DNA of 64,000 nt, taken from Desulfosarcina ovata subsp. ovata (GTDB lineage Bacteria > Desulfobacterota > Desulfobacteria > Desulfobacterales > Desulfosarcinaceae). The notes beneath the pieces were generated by a model that saw only the letters and a program-made list of their open reading frames with translations, had not been told where the DNA came from and did not search any database. The stretch covers positions 5,076,652 through 5,140,651 of the forward strand of contig NZ_AP021879.1 in assembly GCF_009689005.1 (NCBI RefSeq), given 5' to 3'. Positions 8,360-17,141 of this stretch are shown here, one piece after another (positions within the stretch are counted from its first letter, which is position 1; the number at the start of each line of letters is the position of its first letter). The position numbers and the translations under genes were made by a program.

Positions 8360-10507
8360 ATGCACGGATTGCGGTTTGTTGTTTATTGGACGGTGGTGTT
8401 GGCTTTTTGTTTGCCGATGGCAGTCGGCGCAGATGAGATAGCGGAGGAGACGGTTAAACTTCGAGAGGTTGTGGTCAGTGCACCAAGAACGGATCGAAAA
8501 CTGGTGGAAACGCCTGCCAGTATTACCGTTATTACGGGTGAAGAAATAGAGGAAATGGGCGCAAGGAACATTGTGGACGTCGTGAAGAATATCCCTGGCG
8601 TGGTGAAAGACAGTGACAGCCGCGACCGGCTGACGTTCAGAGGAAATCGGAGTTCCCAGTCGGCGGGCGTTCTGGTATTGATCGATGGTGTCCCGGCAAA
8701 CACAGGCATTTCGGGTTATTCGGAATATGATGCCATACCCGTCTCCAATATCGAGAGAATCGAAGTGCTCCGTTCTTCCGGGAGCGTGGCGCTTGGCCCC
8801 GATGCAGCCAGGGGCGCGATCAACATCATCACCAAGAAAGGGCAAAAGGGTGCCCCTCAGGTAAAAACAACTGTTTCTTACGGCTCCTGGGAGACCTGGA
8901 AGGCCTCGGCCAGTGTTACGGGAAGAACCGCTGACTTGGATTATGCCTTCAGCGCTTCCGGATTGGATACAGATGGCTATGCGGACGACAGCAAGCAAAG
9001 AGGTACTGCCCGTTTGAATTCCGGTTACCATTTTTCGGAAGATACCCGCTTGGGAATCAATTTGAGTTGGCAAAAGGTGGACTATGACACCATCTACGGG
9101 AAAAGCGAATGGCAAGTGGAGAACTATCGTCGGGAAAAAATTTTCCCCACGTCGGAGACCAACCCGACCCTCGTACACCACCGTGAGAATGAAAATGAAA
9201 ATACGACCGTGAGTCTCACATTCAACACGGAAAAAGCAAATTATTTTGTTAACAGCCTTGTTTCCTACGATCACACGGATCATGTATACGACTATCTGCC
9301 AAAACGGCTTAACCCGACATACAGCAAGACCAGCTCGTATTACGATTACCGGGAGGACCGCGACCAGGACCGATATATGGGTAAAATCTCCGGTGGTTAT
9401 CATTTTTTCTTTGGTGGCGTTAACTATACGCCGGTACTTGGAGCCGATTATGAGAAAATCGAATTTGACCAGGAAAAATCATACCCATGGTCTCCGTCCC
9501 CCCTTTCCAGCTCCCAGGAAACGGCTGTCGCAGAGGGCTCTATCGATACCGAACGGAAGCGCTATGGAGCCTTTATGAGCAATGAGCTCGATTTCGGTGA
9601 GCATTGGGAACTCAATGTCAGCGGCCGGATCGACCGTGTCGAGTATGAGGTCCAAAACGAGGTGCCTGAAGAAGTTGCCAAGGATCACGAGGATTTCAGT
9701 TGGGACATCACCCCGGCCTTTCATCCCAGCTCCGATTCGACCATTTATATCTCGGCATCGCGATCCTATTGGTATCCGGTGCTTCAATATTATACCTATG
9801 CCATGAAGTATGGAGACGATCAGAACCGGGCGGAGGATCTGGAGCCGGAGGAGTATCTCACCTATGAACTGGGCTATAAACACTATTTCGGTCCGAAATT
9901 CAGCCTTGCCCTGACGGCCTACACCATGACAGTCAAGGATAAATTTCTCTCACTTTACGATGAAAGCGACTGGAAAGGCTACCAGAACGTTGGTGAATCC
10001 GAACACCGGGGTGTCGAACTGGAACTGGACGGACGCCTCTGCCCGTATTTCGGATATCGTCTCCGGGGGGCGTATCAGCATGCCGAATGGGACGATGCGA
10101 CTTTCCGGGCATACGTCTGGGGGGACACGCCTGCTGACGACACCCGTGAGAATGTCGATATCTCCGGTGAGAAAGTTCCCCATGTGCCGGAATTCACCGG
10201 CACCCTCGGGCTGGATTTTTATTTCCTGGAATATTTTAAATTCAGCACGGATGTGAATTATTATGGCCGGCAATATGTCGATGTGCTCAACCGTTATGAA
10301 ATCGATGACTATGTGACGACCGATGCCATGCTGTCCTACACCAGGGAGAACTTCAAGATCTGGATGCTGGCCAACAACCTCTTCGATAGAGAGGTGGAGA
10401 ACAAGTTCAATGAAACCGGTGACAGGAACGCGGACGGCAGCCCGAATTACCTCTATTACCCCTTGGACGGAAGATACCTGGAAATTGGAGTGAGCGTTGA
10501 ATTCTAA
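8360..10507 (+). CDS. TonB-dependent outer-membrane receptor
   Basis: Predicted 715-aa outer-membrane transporter for a scarce ligand, probably a metal chelate, cofactor or siderophore. A signal peptide occupies about 1-24, ending at AVGA. A TonB-box-like LREVVVSA follows, then the plug domain (ITGEEIEEMGARNIVDVVKN, LIDGVPAN, IERIEVLRSSGS) and a 22-strand-type barrel ending in Phe (GVSVEF). ATG 8360 has AAAGGAG at 8348-8354; the frame is open further upstream, but that part lacks a signal peptide. It is the first gene of the 8360-16005 operon. The ligand cannot be deduced from sequence; expression may be controlled by the preceding leader and terminator. Confidence 0.93.
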   Translation: MHGLRFVVYWTVVLAFCLPMAVGADEIAEETVKLREVVVSAPRTDRKLVETPASITVITGEEIEEMGARNIVDVVKNIPGVVKDSDSRDRLTFRGNRSSQSAGVLVLIDGVPANTGISGYSEYDAIPVSNIERIEVLRSSGSVALGPDAARGAINIITKKGQKGAPQVKTTVSYGSWETWKASASVTGRTADLDYAFSASGLDTDGYADDSKQRGTARLNSGYHFSEDTRLGINLSWQKVDYDTIYGKSEWQVENYRREKIFPTSETNPTLVHHRENENENTTVSLTFNTEKANYFVNSLVSYDHTDHVYDYLPKRLNPTYSKTSSYYDYREDRDQDRYMGKISGGYHFFFGGVNYTPVLGADYEKIEFDQEKSYPWSPSPLSSSQETAVAEGSIDTERKRYGAFMSNELDFGEHWELNVSGRIDRVEYEVQNEVPEEVAKDHEDFSWDITPAFHPSSDSTIYISASRSYWYPVLQYYTYAMKYGDDQNRAEDLEPEEYLTYELGYKHYFGPKFSLALTAYTMTVKDKFLSLYDESDWKGYQNVGESEHRGVELELDGRLCPYFGYRLRGAYQHAEWDDATFRAYVWGDTPADDTRENVDISGEKVPHVPEFTGTLGLDFYFLEYFKFSTDVNYYGRQYVDVLNRYEIDDYVTTDAMLSYTRENFKIWMLANNLFDREVENKFNETGDRNADGSPNYLYYPLDGRYLEIGVSVEF

Positions 10508-11576
10508 CCATGGCGGCCGTTTGTTTTCTACAGGAATCGTTGTTTTCGCCATATCCATCGGAGCGCTTCTTTTTGGGAGGGACACACCGGCCGAAGCAAC
10601 ACGTTCGCTGTCAACGATAGCGGAGACGATCCGTATCGAGGACTCCAAAGGGGTGTCCGTGGCGGTCAGGCTGCCAGTCAGGAGGCTGGTCGTCCTGACC
10701 TCCGACGCGCTGGAGATCGTGCGTGCGTTGGGCGCGGTGGATTTTGTGGTCGGTGTGTATTCCGATATTGAGAAGAATCCTTTGTTCTGGCCGACCTTGA
10801 AGGACAGGCCCAAGGTCGGGAGTTGGAAAGCGATCAATTATGAACGGGTTGTCGAGTTGCATCCGGATGCCGTGCTGTGCTATGCGCAGCGTCCCGGCCG
10901 GGAGATGGAAAAAAAACTCGAGCCCTTCGGCATTCAGGTGATCCGCCTCGATTTTTTCAGGATTGAGCGATTGGCAAAAGAGATTGAAACGCTGGGCCGG
11001 ATTCTTGAAAGAGAGAAAAGGGCCGGAGCGCTTTCGGCCTGGTACCGGCGCCACCTGCATCATCAGCGGGATATGCTCAAAACGATCACTGCCTGCCCGA
11101 GGGTCTATATCGAAGGCGATTCCAACTACCATACTGCGGGACCCGGATCGGGGGGCAACGATATGTGCCTTCTGGCCGGAGGGTGCAATCTCGCCGCAAA
11201 GCTTTCCATTCCCTACCCGGAGGTCTCCCCGGAATGGGTTGTGACGGGCGATCCGGACGTAATCGTCAAAATTACCACTCGCAGCATTTGCGATTCATGC
11301 TATAGCATGACAGAAAGGACGCCGTTAAAAAACATAAGTGACCGGCTGATGGCCCGGCCGGCTTGGCGTCATATCGGTGCTGTCAAAAAAGGCCGCGTCC
11401 ATGTTATTGCTAATGAAATCTGGACCGGTCCAAGGGCCATCATCGGAACATCCTACCTGGTCAAATGGTTTTACCCTGAATTGTCGACGGAATTTGATCC
11501 TGAGGCCCTTCACCGGGAATACCTGGAATCGTTTCAAGGCATCCGCCACCAGGGGATTTACGTCTATCCGGAGTGA
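10497..11576 (+). CDS. periplasmic metal-chelate/cofactor-binding protein of a FecCD-type ABC importer
   Basis: Predicted 359-aa periplasmic binding protein of the helical-backbone class (Peripla_BP_2, BtuF/FepB-like). An N-terminal hydrophobic signal ends near AEA, and the paired lobes begin at VRRLVVLTSDALEIVRALGA. A CxxC in SICDSCYSMTERT near residue 265 is unusual and might bind metal or form a disulfide. The start is TTG 10497, inside the receptor gene's last codons, with GGAG six bases upstream. That 11-base overlap implies translational coupling. It should hand ligand from the TonB receptor to the permease encoded next. Confidence 0.9.
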   Translation: MNSNHGGRLFSTGIVVFAISIGALLFGRDTPAEATRSLSTIAETIRIEDSKGVSVAVRLPVRRLVVLTSDALEIVRALGAVDFVVGVYSDIEKNPLFWPTLKDRPKVGSWKAINYERVVELHPDAVLCYAQRPGREMEKKLEPFGIQVIRLDFFRIERLAKEIETLGRILEREKRAGALSAWYRRHLHHQRDMLKTITACPRVYIEGDSNYHTAGPGSGGNDMCLLAGGCNLAAKLSIPYPEVSPEWVVTGDPDVIVKITTRSICDSCYSMTERTPLKNISDRLMARPAWRHIGAVKKGRVHVIANEIWTGPRAIIGTSYLVKWFYPELSTEFDPEALHREYLESFQGIRHQGIYVYPE

Positions 11577-11594
11577 GTATTTCAGGGGGGAGGA

Positions 11595-12617
11595 ATGCAG
11601 GACATATGCGCGCAATACAGGGGGGCTGGAACCAAAAAACGGTTAATCCTGCTTGGCCTGGCCGTGGTTTTGTTTGGCGTTGCCCTGGCCGCCATTTCCC
11701 AGGGCGCTTCGTCCGTTGGGTTTTTCGATTCATTTCATGCGTTTTTCAAGGCGTCCGGAATCGCCCATGACATCGTATGGGAGCTGCGGCTCCCCCGAAT
11801 TGTCATGGCCATTCTTGTCGGTTGCGGTCTCGGGCTTGCCGGAAGCGTATTCCAGGCCATATTGAAAAACCCCCTGGCGTCACCCTACACCCTTGGAATG
11901 GCCTCCAGCGCCGGATTTGGCGCGGTTCTGGCTATCATTTTTGGTGGCGGTTGGTGTGGCCATTATCTCATTGCCGGCAGTGCGTTTTTCTTCGCCCTGC
12001 TTGCGTCTCTTCTCATTCTCGGAATTGCCAGATACAAAAGCGCCACGCCGGAGACGATGATCCTGGCCGGTATCGCCATTATGTTTCTCTTTTCGGCCCT
12101 CAGTTCTTTCCTCCAATATATGGGAACGGTCAATGAGGTTCACGAAATCGTATTCTGGTTTTTCGGGAGCCTGTCCAAAGTCGGATGGCGGGAGATCGGA
12201 ATCGCCGCCGTGATGATCCTTGTTCCCGTTCCTGTTCTGTTAAAGTGGTCCTGGGATTTTAATCTGCTCACCGCAGGTGATGAATCGGCAACGGCACTCG
12301 GCGTAAACGTAATAAAAATCAGGATGGGCGGGGTCATTTTTGCCTCCCTGATTACGGCAGCGGCCATCTGCTTCACCGGGGTGATCGGCTTTATCGGGCT
12401 TGTCGCCCCGCACATCGCCAGAATGGTGATCGGCGGAGACCACTGGTTCCTCATTCCGGGATCCGCACTGATCGGCGCCATTCTCGTATTGACGGCAGAC
12501 ACCCTGGGAAGGACCTGCTGGGCGCCCCAGATCATCCCTTTGGGGATTGTTACCGCTTTTATCGGCGTCCCTTTCTTTTTTTACCTGTTAATGAAAAAAA
12601 AGCGAGAATACTGGTAA
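11595..12617 (+). CDS. FecCD/BtuC-type ABC transporter permease
   Basis: Predicted 340-aa inner-membrane permease with about nine to ten hydrophobic segments. Family signatures include LRLPRIVMAILVGCGLGLAG, NPLASPYTLG, and the cytoplasmic-loop region FIGLVAPHIARM that contacts the ATPase. ATG 11595 is preceded directly by GGGGGAGGA. It presumably works as a homodimer with the ATPase whose start codon overlaps its stop (TAATG). The N-terminus before the first membrane helix is slightly longer than usual. Confidence 0.94.
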   Translation: MQDICAQYRGAGTKKRLILLGLAVVLFGVALAAISQGASSVGFFDSFHAFFKASGIAHDIVWELRLPRIVMAILVGCGLGLAGSVFQAILKNPLASPYTLGMASSAGFGAVLAIIFGGGWCGHYLIAGSAFFFALLASLLILGIARYKSATPETMILAGIAIMFLFSALSSFLQYMGTVNEVHEIVFWFFGSLSKVGWREIGIAAVMILVPVPVLLKWSWDFNLLTAGDESATALGVNVIKIRMGGVIFASLITAAAICFTGVIGFIGLVAPHIARMVIGGDHWFLIPGSALIGAILVLTADTLGRTCWAPQIIPLGIVTAFIGVPFFFYLLMKKKREYW

Positions 12618-13393
12618 TGCTTTGTATCGAAGGGCTTTGTTTCCATTATAACAAAACAGCGATTCTGGAAAACATCGGCATCGACCTGCACCGGGGACAG
12701 ATGCTGAGTATCGTGGGTCCTAATGGAACCGGGAAAACGACACTTTTAAAATGCATCGCCGGAATCGCTACGCCCAGAAGTGGCAAGATTCTTATTGATG
12801 GTGTGGATATGTCCCGGATGAGCCGAATGGACCATGCCAAGCGCATCGGGTATGTTCCCCAGAGTTCACCCGGAAAATTTCCCATTACGGTGTTTGACGC
12901 GGTGTTGATGGGCAGGCGGCCCTACATGACCTGGAGACCCTCTGAAAAGGATCTGGAGGCCGTTGCGAATGTTCTGAAGTCCCTGAACCTGGAGAATATC
13001 GCCTTGAGGGATTTTGACCAGTTGAGCGGGGGGCAGAAGCAAAAAGTGCTGTTGGCCCGGGCAGTGGCCCAGGAGACGGATTACCTGCTCATGGATGAGC
13101 CGACCAGCAACCTTGACCTGAAACACCAGATGGAGGTCCTGGAGATGGTGTCCGGAATGGTGAAAAAAAGCGGTGTGGCCGCCATGCTGGCGATGCACGA
13201 CCTGAACCTTGCCGCCCGGTTTTCCGACAGAATCGTGATGTTGAACAAGGGCAGGATATTTTGCAGCGGCCGGCCGCGGCAGGTCATGACCGCCCAAAAT
13301 ATAAGATCGATCTACGGTGTGGAAGCCACGATCAACGAAACCAACGGCCACCCGCATATTCTGCCGATCAGACCGGTGAGCGCCCTGGGATAA
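12617..13393 (+). CDS. ABC transporter ATP-binding protein, FepC/BtuD type
   Basis: Predicted 258-aa ATPase that powers the FecCD-type importer. Walker A is GPNGTGKT (about 34-41), the ABC signature is LSGGQKQ, Walker B is YLLMDEPTS, and the H-loop is AMHDLNLAARF. The start codon shares one base with the permease stop, so translation is coupled. The C-terminal tail (YGVEATI...) is typical of the iron-chelate/cobalamin ATPase subfamily. Confidence 0.95.
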   Translation: MLCIEGLCFHYNKTAILENIGIDLHRGQMLSIVGPNGTGKTTLLKCIAGIATPRSGKILIDGVDMSRMSRMDHAKRIGYVPQSSPGKFPITVFDAVLMGRRPYMTWRPSEKDLEAVANVLKSLNLENIALRDFDQLSGGQKQKVLLARAVAQETDYLLMDEPTSNLDLKHQMEVLEMVSGMVKKSGVAAMLAMHDLNLAARFSDRIVMLNKGRIFCSGRPRQVMTAQNIRSIYGVEATINETNGHPHILPIRPVSALG

Positions 13394-13397
13394 GCCA

Positions 13398-14354
13398 ATG
13401 GGTTCCGTTTGGGTATCGACGCTCATCTCCTCGGCCAAGTTTCTCGCCGCCATGATTCCGGTTTTTGCCGTTGGCGTGATCGTCGCCGAATTCCTGGTCG
13501 CTTTGGGGTGGATCCATCGGATTGCCTGGATCACCCGTCCGTTGACCGCTTTCGGCCATCTGAAACAGGAATGTGGTGCCAGTTTTATCACCGCTTTTCT
13601 TTCTCCGGCGGCCGGCAATGGCATGCTGGTTCGCTATCACGAAGCGGGTCGCATCGGCAGCCGGGAGCTTCTGATTGCCGCCATTGTGAACACATTTCCG
13701 GGGATCGTCATGCACTGGCGGACGATGCTGCCCATGGCAATTCCGCTGATCGGGGGGTGGGGACTGGTTTACTATGGTTTTCTGGTGCTGGTGGGCTTCA
13801 TTAAAACCATGCTGGCCCTTTTGATGGGTCGGTTTCTTTTGGAACCCGGCGATCCGGCGGTTTCGGAAATTCAGTCTGAAAAGGGAGACGCCCGAGCCTT
13901 ATCATGGCAGCTGGTGGCGGACAGCGCCGCAAAAAGCCGGAAAATTGTTATTCGTATGATACGGACTTCGGTTCCCGTGACTGTGGTGATGTTTTTGCTG
14001 ATCCATGCGGGCGCATTGGATCGCCTGAACCGCTGGCTGGCGTTGATGACGACATGGATGCCGCTTTCGCCCGATGCCTTGTCCATTGTGGCGACGCGGC
14101 TGGGGAGCAACATGGGTGCCTTTACCGTGGCCGGTAACCTTCTCTATGCTGGGCGCATCACGGGCAGGGATGTGGTGCTTGCGCTGCTCATCGGCAATCT
14201 GATGGCCAGCGGAATCAATTTGAGATATCTGGTCCCCTATTACTTTGGAATTTTCGGCTCCGGCGTGGGCGTGCGGGTACTTACGATCTCGACCGGCCTT
14301 CGGGTGGTGATCATGCTCGGACTGATCGTCATCCTGTTCAAAACATGGGGATAA
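13398..14354 (+). CDS. Gate (nucleoside-recognition) domain membrane protein
   Basis: Predicted 318-aa multi-pass inner-membrane protein with two Gate-type halves. One runs from about 1 to 130 and contains FLSPAAGNGMLVRYHEAGR and FPGIVMHWRTMLPMAIPLIG; the second follows a hydrophilic loop at about 155-185. Gate domains occur in FeoB, nucleoside transporters and spore-maturation proteins, and often sit beside metal-chelate transporters. Here the gene starts four bases after the ATPase gene, so it probably assists uptake or export of the same ligand or its released metal. The direction and substrate are unknown. Confidence 0.8.
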   Translation: MGSVWVSTLISSAKFLAAMIPVFAVGVIVAEFLVALGWIHRIAWITRPLTAFGHLKQECGASFITAFLSPAAGNGMLVRYHEAGRIGSRELLIAAIVNTFPGIVMHWRTMLPMAIPLIGGWGLVYYGFLVLVGFIKTMLALLMGRFLLEPGDPAVSEIQSEKGDARALSWQLVADSAAKSRKIVIRMIRTSVPVTVVMFLLIHAGALDRLNRWLALMTTWMPLSPDALSIVATRLGSNMGAFTVAGNLLYAGRITGRDVVLALLIGNLMASGINLRYLVPYYFGIFGSGVGVRVLTISTGLRVVIMLGLIVILFKTWG

Positions 14355-14380
14355 ATAGGGGCATAAAAAGGAGGCGTGTG

Positions 14381-14947
14381 ATGAATTGGGAGTCTGTCAA
14401 GGAGGATGCGTATTACCGGGGAAGGATGCTGGAGAGTGACGCCCGGCGTTCTTCCGATCCCCAAAAATGGGAGGAATACGCAGACCTAAAAACCCGAAAA
14501 GGCAGCTATACCCTGGCCATTCATGGATATTTGAATGCCGCTGTCCAATATGAGAACCGGAGGGAGACGAATGCGGCCCTATCCGCCTACGAAAGTGGGT
14601 GGTCTGCTGCCATGCGGGCCGATAACAAGGAGTTGGCCGTCATTCTGACCTACCGGATGGCCCAGCTCCACGAACAGCAGGAAGACTGGGATGCCGCCAT
14701 CGGGGCCTACGAACGACTCGGTGCGTTCTGCGAGAAAAAGGGCGCCCATTTTCAGGCGGCCGATGCCTATGAGCACGCCGCCGAAGCCATGCTCCGGGCT
14801 GGCAAAAGTGTGGTTCATTACCAAAAGCCCATTGCCCTGTGGGAACGGAACATCCACCATTGGGAGGCCCATGGCCACGATCACGATGCCGTATGGAGCC
14901 GGAAGCATATCGACCTTTATAAAAAATTATTCGGAGTGGAAGAATGA
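14381..14947 (+). CDS. TPR-like helical protein of unknown function
   Basis: Predicted 188-aa soluble protein made of repeated helix pairs resembling TPR/SNAP repeats: YTLAIHGYLNAAVQYENRRE, AIGAYERLGAFCEKKG and ADAYEHAAEAMLRAG. It has a histidine-rich tail (HHWEAHGHDHD). ATG 14381 is taken because AAAAGGAGG lies at 14366-14374; the frame is open to 14345. The stop overlaps the next start by four bases. Its His-rich C-terminus and operon position suggest a protein-protein or metal-handling role in the transport system, but this is inference. Confidence 0.75.
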   Translation: MNWESVKEDAYYRGRMLESDARRSSDPQKWEEYADLKTRKGSYTLAIHGYLNAAVQYENRRETNAALSAYESGWSAAMRADNKELAVILTYRMAQLHEQQEDWDAAIGAYERLGAFCEKKGAHFQAADAYEHAAEAMLRAGKSVVHYQKPIALWERNIHHWEAHGHDHDAVWSRKHIDLYKKLFGVEE

Positions 14948-16005
14948 TCGGGATTCTTTTTCACGGACCGGAGGTCTTTGACTCCGGTTGGGGGCGACAA
15001 ATCATTGATACAATGAAAACCAAGGATGATCTGCGCTGCGTTTTGGCCGGTACCATGGGGCGAACCGCCGTTTTCGACAGCGGCATCGATGGCATTGAAT
15101 TCTGGAATCAAATGCCCAGTGCGTGTCTTTCCGAGCTGGCTTCGGAGGCCAGTTTGATCCTGATCGTCAATTTCGCAAAATCCGCGGAAGCCGGCCTGGT
15201 TTTCGGCGGCATGGTCGTCGAAAGGTCCGGGGTAACCGTTCCGGTCGTGCAGGTCGAGTGCAGCGGTCCTTTTTGGGTGGAGTGGGTCGACGGTTGCGAT
15301 CCGGGCCTTATCGAAACATTGCATCGGATGGGGCTTTCACGGCGAGCGCCAAAACCGGTCGCTTCCTCAATCTGGCAGGCGGATGGGAACCTCTATCGCC
15401 GCATGACGACGGCCGGTGCGGGCGATTTCATTTTCGTGGATGGGATTATGGTCGGCCGGGCAACCGGGGACGTGGTGACGCTGATTTCCCGGGATGGACA
15501 ACTCTGCGAAATCCAGGGCGCCGACGTCAAAGCCCATGGTCTTGAAAAACTGGAGCGATTTGGCGGTGTCGATCTGCAAACGGCCAAACTGGCGTCCTCA
15601 CCGACGATTCGCCGAACAGCTAAGCAGCCCCGTATCATGAAAACGACGGGCAACGGATTGGTTTTTATCGATCATGCCGGCATGCATGTTTATGAATTGA
15701 CGGGCGACGTGGAAGGTGCCGTTACGGTTGGCGATGACACCACCGTGGTGGTCGGCGATATCCTGTCGCGGTTTCAAATTCCCGTGATCGGGATTGTGGA
15801 CGGCGACGAAGACGTTATCCTGGAAAACGGCCGTTTTGCGTCCGGTTCGGCAAAATTGACCGTCCGGGCGGATGATCGGTTCGGGATGAAAGTTTTCGAT
15901 GAGATTTTCAACCACGAGAAACAGATTGGCATACCTTTCGAGGAGGCGCTGAGAAAAATTGTGAAACTCGCTGGAGACGATTTGGTGAATCTGCAGACGT
16001 TTTGA
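14944..16005 (+). CDS. DUF2117-like protein, last gene of the TonB/Gate operon
   Basis: Predicted 353-aa cytoplasmic protein that I recognise, from memory and not from a search, as resembling DUF2117, a family known mainly from methanogenic archaea. Supporting motifs are HGPEVFDSG near the N-terminus, GTMGRTAVFDSGID (about 36-49), a central DFIFVDGIMVGRATGDVV, and C-terminal VGDDTTVVVGDI (about 261-272) and IGIVDGDED. The Gly- and Asp-rich motifs suggest a nucleotide- or metal-binding Rossmann-like fold. It overlaps the TPR-like gene by four bases. No biochemical function is known to me; a role in processing or sensing the imported ligand is inferred from the operon only. Confidence 0.65.
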   Translation: MIGILFHGPEVFDSGWGRQIIDTMKTKDDLRCVLAGTMGRTAVFDSGIDGIEFWNQMPSACLSELASEASLILIVNFAKSAEAGLVFGGMVVERSGVTVPVVQVECSGPFWVEWVDGCDPGLIETLHRMGLSRRAPKPVASSIWQADGNLYRRMTTAGAGDFIFVDGIMVGRATGDVVTLISRDGQLCEIQGADVKAHGLEKLERFGGVDLQTAKLASSPTIRRTAKQPRIMKTTGNGLVFIDHAGMHVYELTGDVEGAVTVGDDTTVVVGDILSRFQIPVIGIVDGDEDVILENGRFASGSAKLTVRADDRFGMKVFDEIFNHEKQIGIPFEEALRKIVKLAGDDLVNLQTF

Positions 16006-16110
16006 TCGGATCCGGCAACACCCGCCGCCATCATCGAACCCCCACACGCCATGCCTGCCCGCCGACATCAGCTATCCGCTCACCCGGTTTTTTGAATCAG
16101 ATAGCGACGC

Positions 16111-16899
16111 CTATTCAATCAGACAGACCAGGTGGTCGTGCTGCCCCCGTTCGATCTGAAATTGATCGTTGTGTTTTTTCAGCAGATCGGCAAAGCTGCG
16201 GCAGCCGTAGTTGGCTTCGTCGAAGGTCGGATCGAGGCGCTTGACCACCGGCCGGATCGCCGCCTTGAGCACCCATTTGTCGCCATTTCTCAGGGCGATC
16301 TGCTTGATGGCCTTGGTGATCAACTCGGCGGCGTCCTTGATGGTGGCGGTTTCGGTCTCGTCTTCTTCGCAATTGTCGCACTGGGGTTCTAAGGCGAACG
16401 TCTCGTAGTATTTGAAATCCGAACAGCTGTTGGCCCAGTGGCGGTTGGTGGCGTTTCGGCACCCCACACCGATCAGATCCTTGCCGGCGGCCTTGAGCTT
16501 CTGGGCCAGGGGAATGAAATCGCTGTCACCACCGACCACGACGATGGAAGAGATGTGCGGAAAGCGCAGGATATCCTCCACCGCATCCAGCGAGAGTTTG
16601 ATGTCGGCCCCGTTTTTGGCCAGTGGCCCCGGGGGGAACAGCTGGATCAGTTCGACGGCGCATTTGAGCAGGCTCTGGCGGTAGTTGCTGAACCAGTGCC
16701 AGTTGCAGTAGGCCTTGTTGATGGCCACATTGCCATAGGTGGTGGCAAAGTCGTAAAGGCCCTGAACGTCAACCAGTACCTCCTGCTGCCGGTTGCGGTT
16801 GGCCGGTTTCGGATAGGTGCCGCTGCCGTTGATGGTGTCGAAGATGCTGGCGTGCAGATTCTCGAAATCCCAATAGATGGCGACTGCTTCCTTGGTCAT
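16111..16899 (-). CDS. NYN (PIN-like) domain protein with C-terminal LOTUS/OST-HTH-like domain
   Basis: Predicted 262-aa protein. The NYN domain keeps the conserved acidic residues of PIN-like nucleases: Asp in IYWDFEN (near residue 11), Asp in NGADIKLSLDA (about 96-104) and GGDSDF (about 123-128). A cysteine pair (PQCDNC) and acidic linker separate it from a C-terminal helix-turn-helix-like region, about 190-262 (KWVLKAAIRPVVKRLDPTFD...YGCRSFADLLKKH), as in OST-HTH/LOTUS domains that bind RNA. It is probably an RNA-cleaving or RNA-surveillance factor. It is transcribed opposite to its neighbours and converges on the DUF2117-like gene. Confidence 0.82.
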   Translation of the reverse strand: MTKEAVAIYWDFENLHASIFDTINGSGTYPKPANRNRQQEVLVDVQGLYDFATTYGNVAINKAYCNWHWFSNYRQSLLKCAVELIQLFPPGPLAKNGADIKLSLDAVEDILRFPHISSIVVVGGDSDFIPLAQKLKAAGKDLIGVGCRNATNRHWANSCSDFKYYETFALEPQCDNCEEDETETATIKDAAELITKAIKQIALRNGDKWVLKAAIRPVVKRLDPTFDEANYGCRSFADLLKKHNDQFQIERGQHDHLVCLIE

Positions 16900-17141
16900 G
16901 GGGGCCTCATTTCACGGGGCTTGCCCGCCTTGATCGTAAATGCCGGACAAACCCGTTGGAAACATAAATTTTTCTACCGATGCAGAATCATTGCGACTCG
17001 GGCAAACATTAAAGGGGTTCGTTGAATTTGTCAATTTTGTGATGACCGGGGCAAAATAATCGGCTTCTGCCTTTTACCGGAGCGATTCCGTGTTATAGTG
17101 TTGCCCATGTTGAAGCCCGGCTCAGCCGTGTCCATCGCCGT

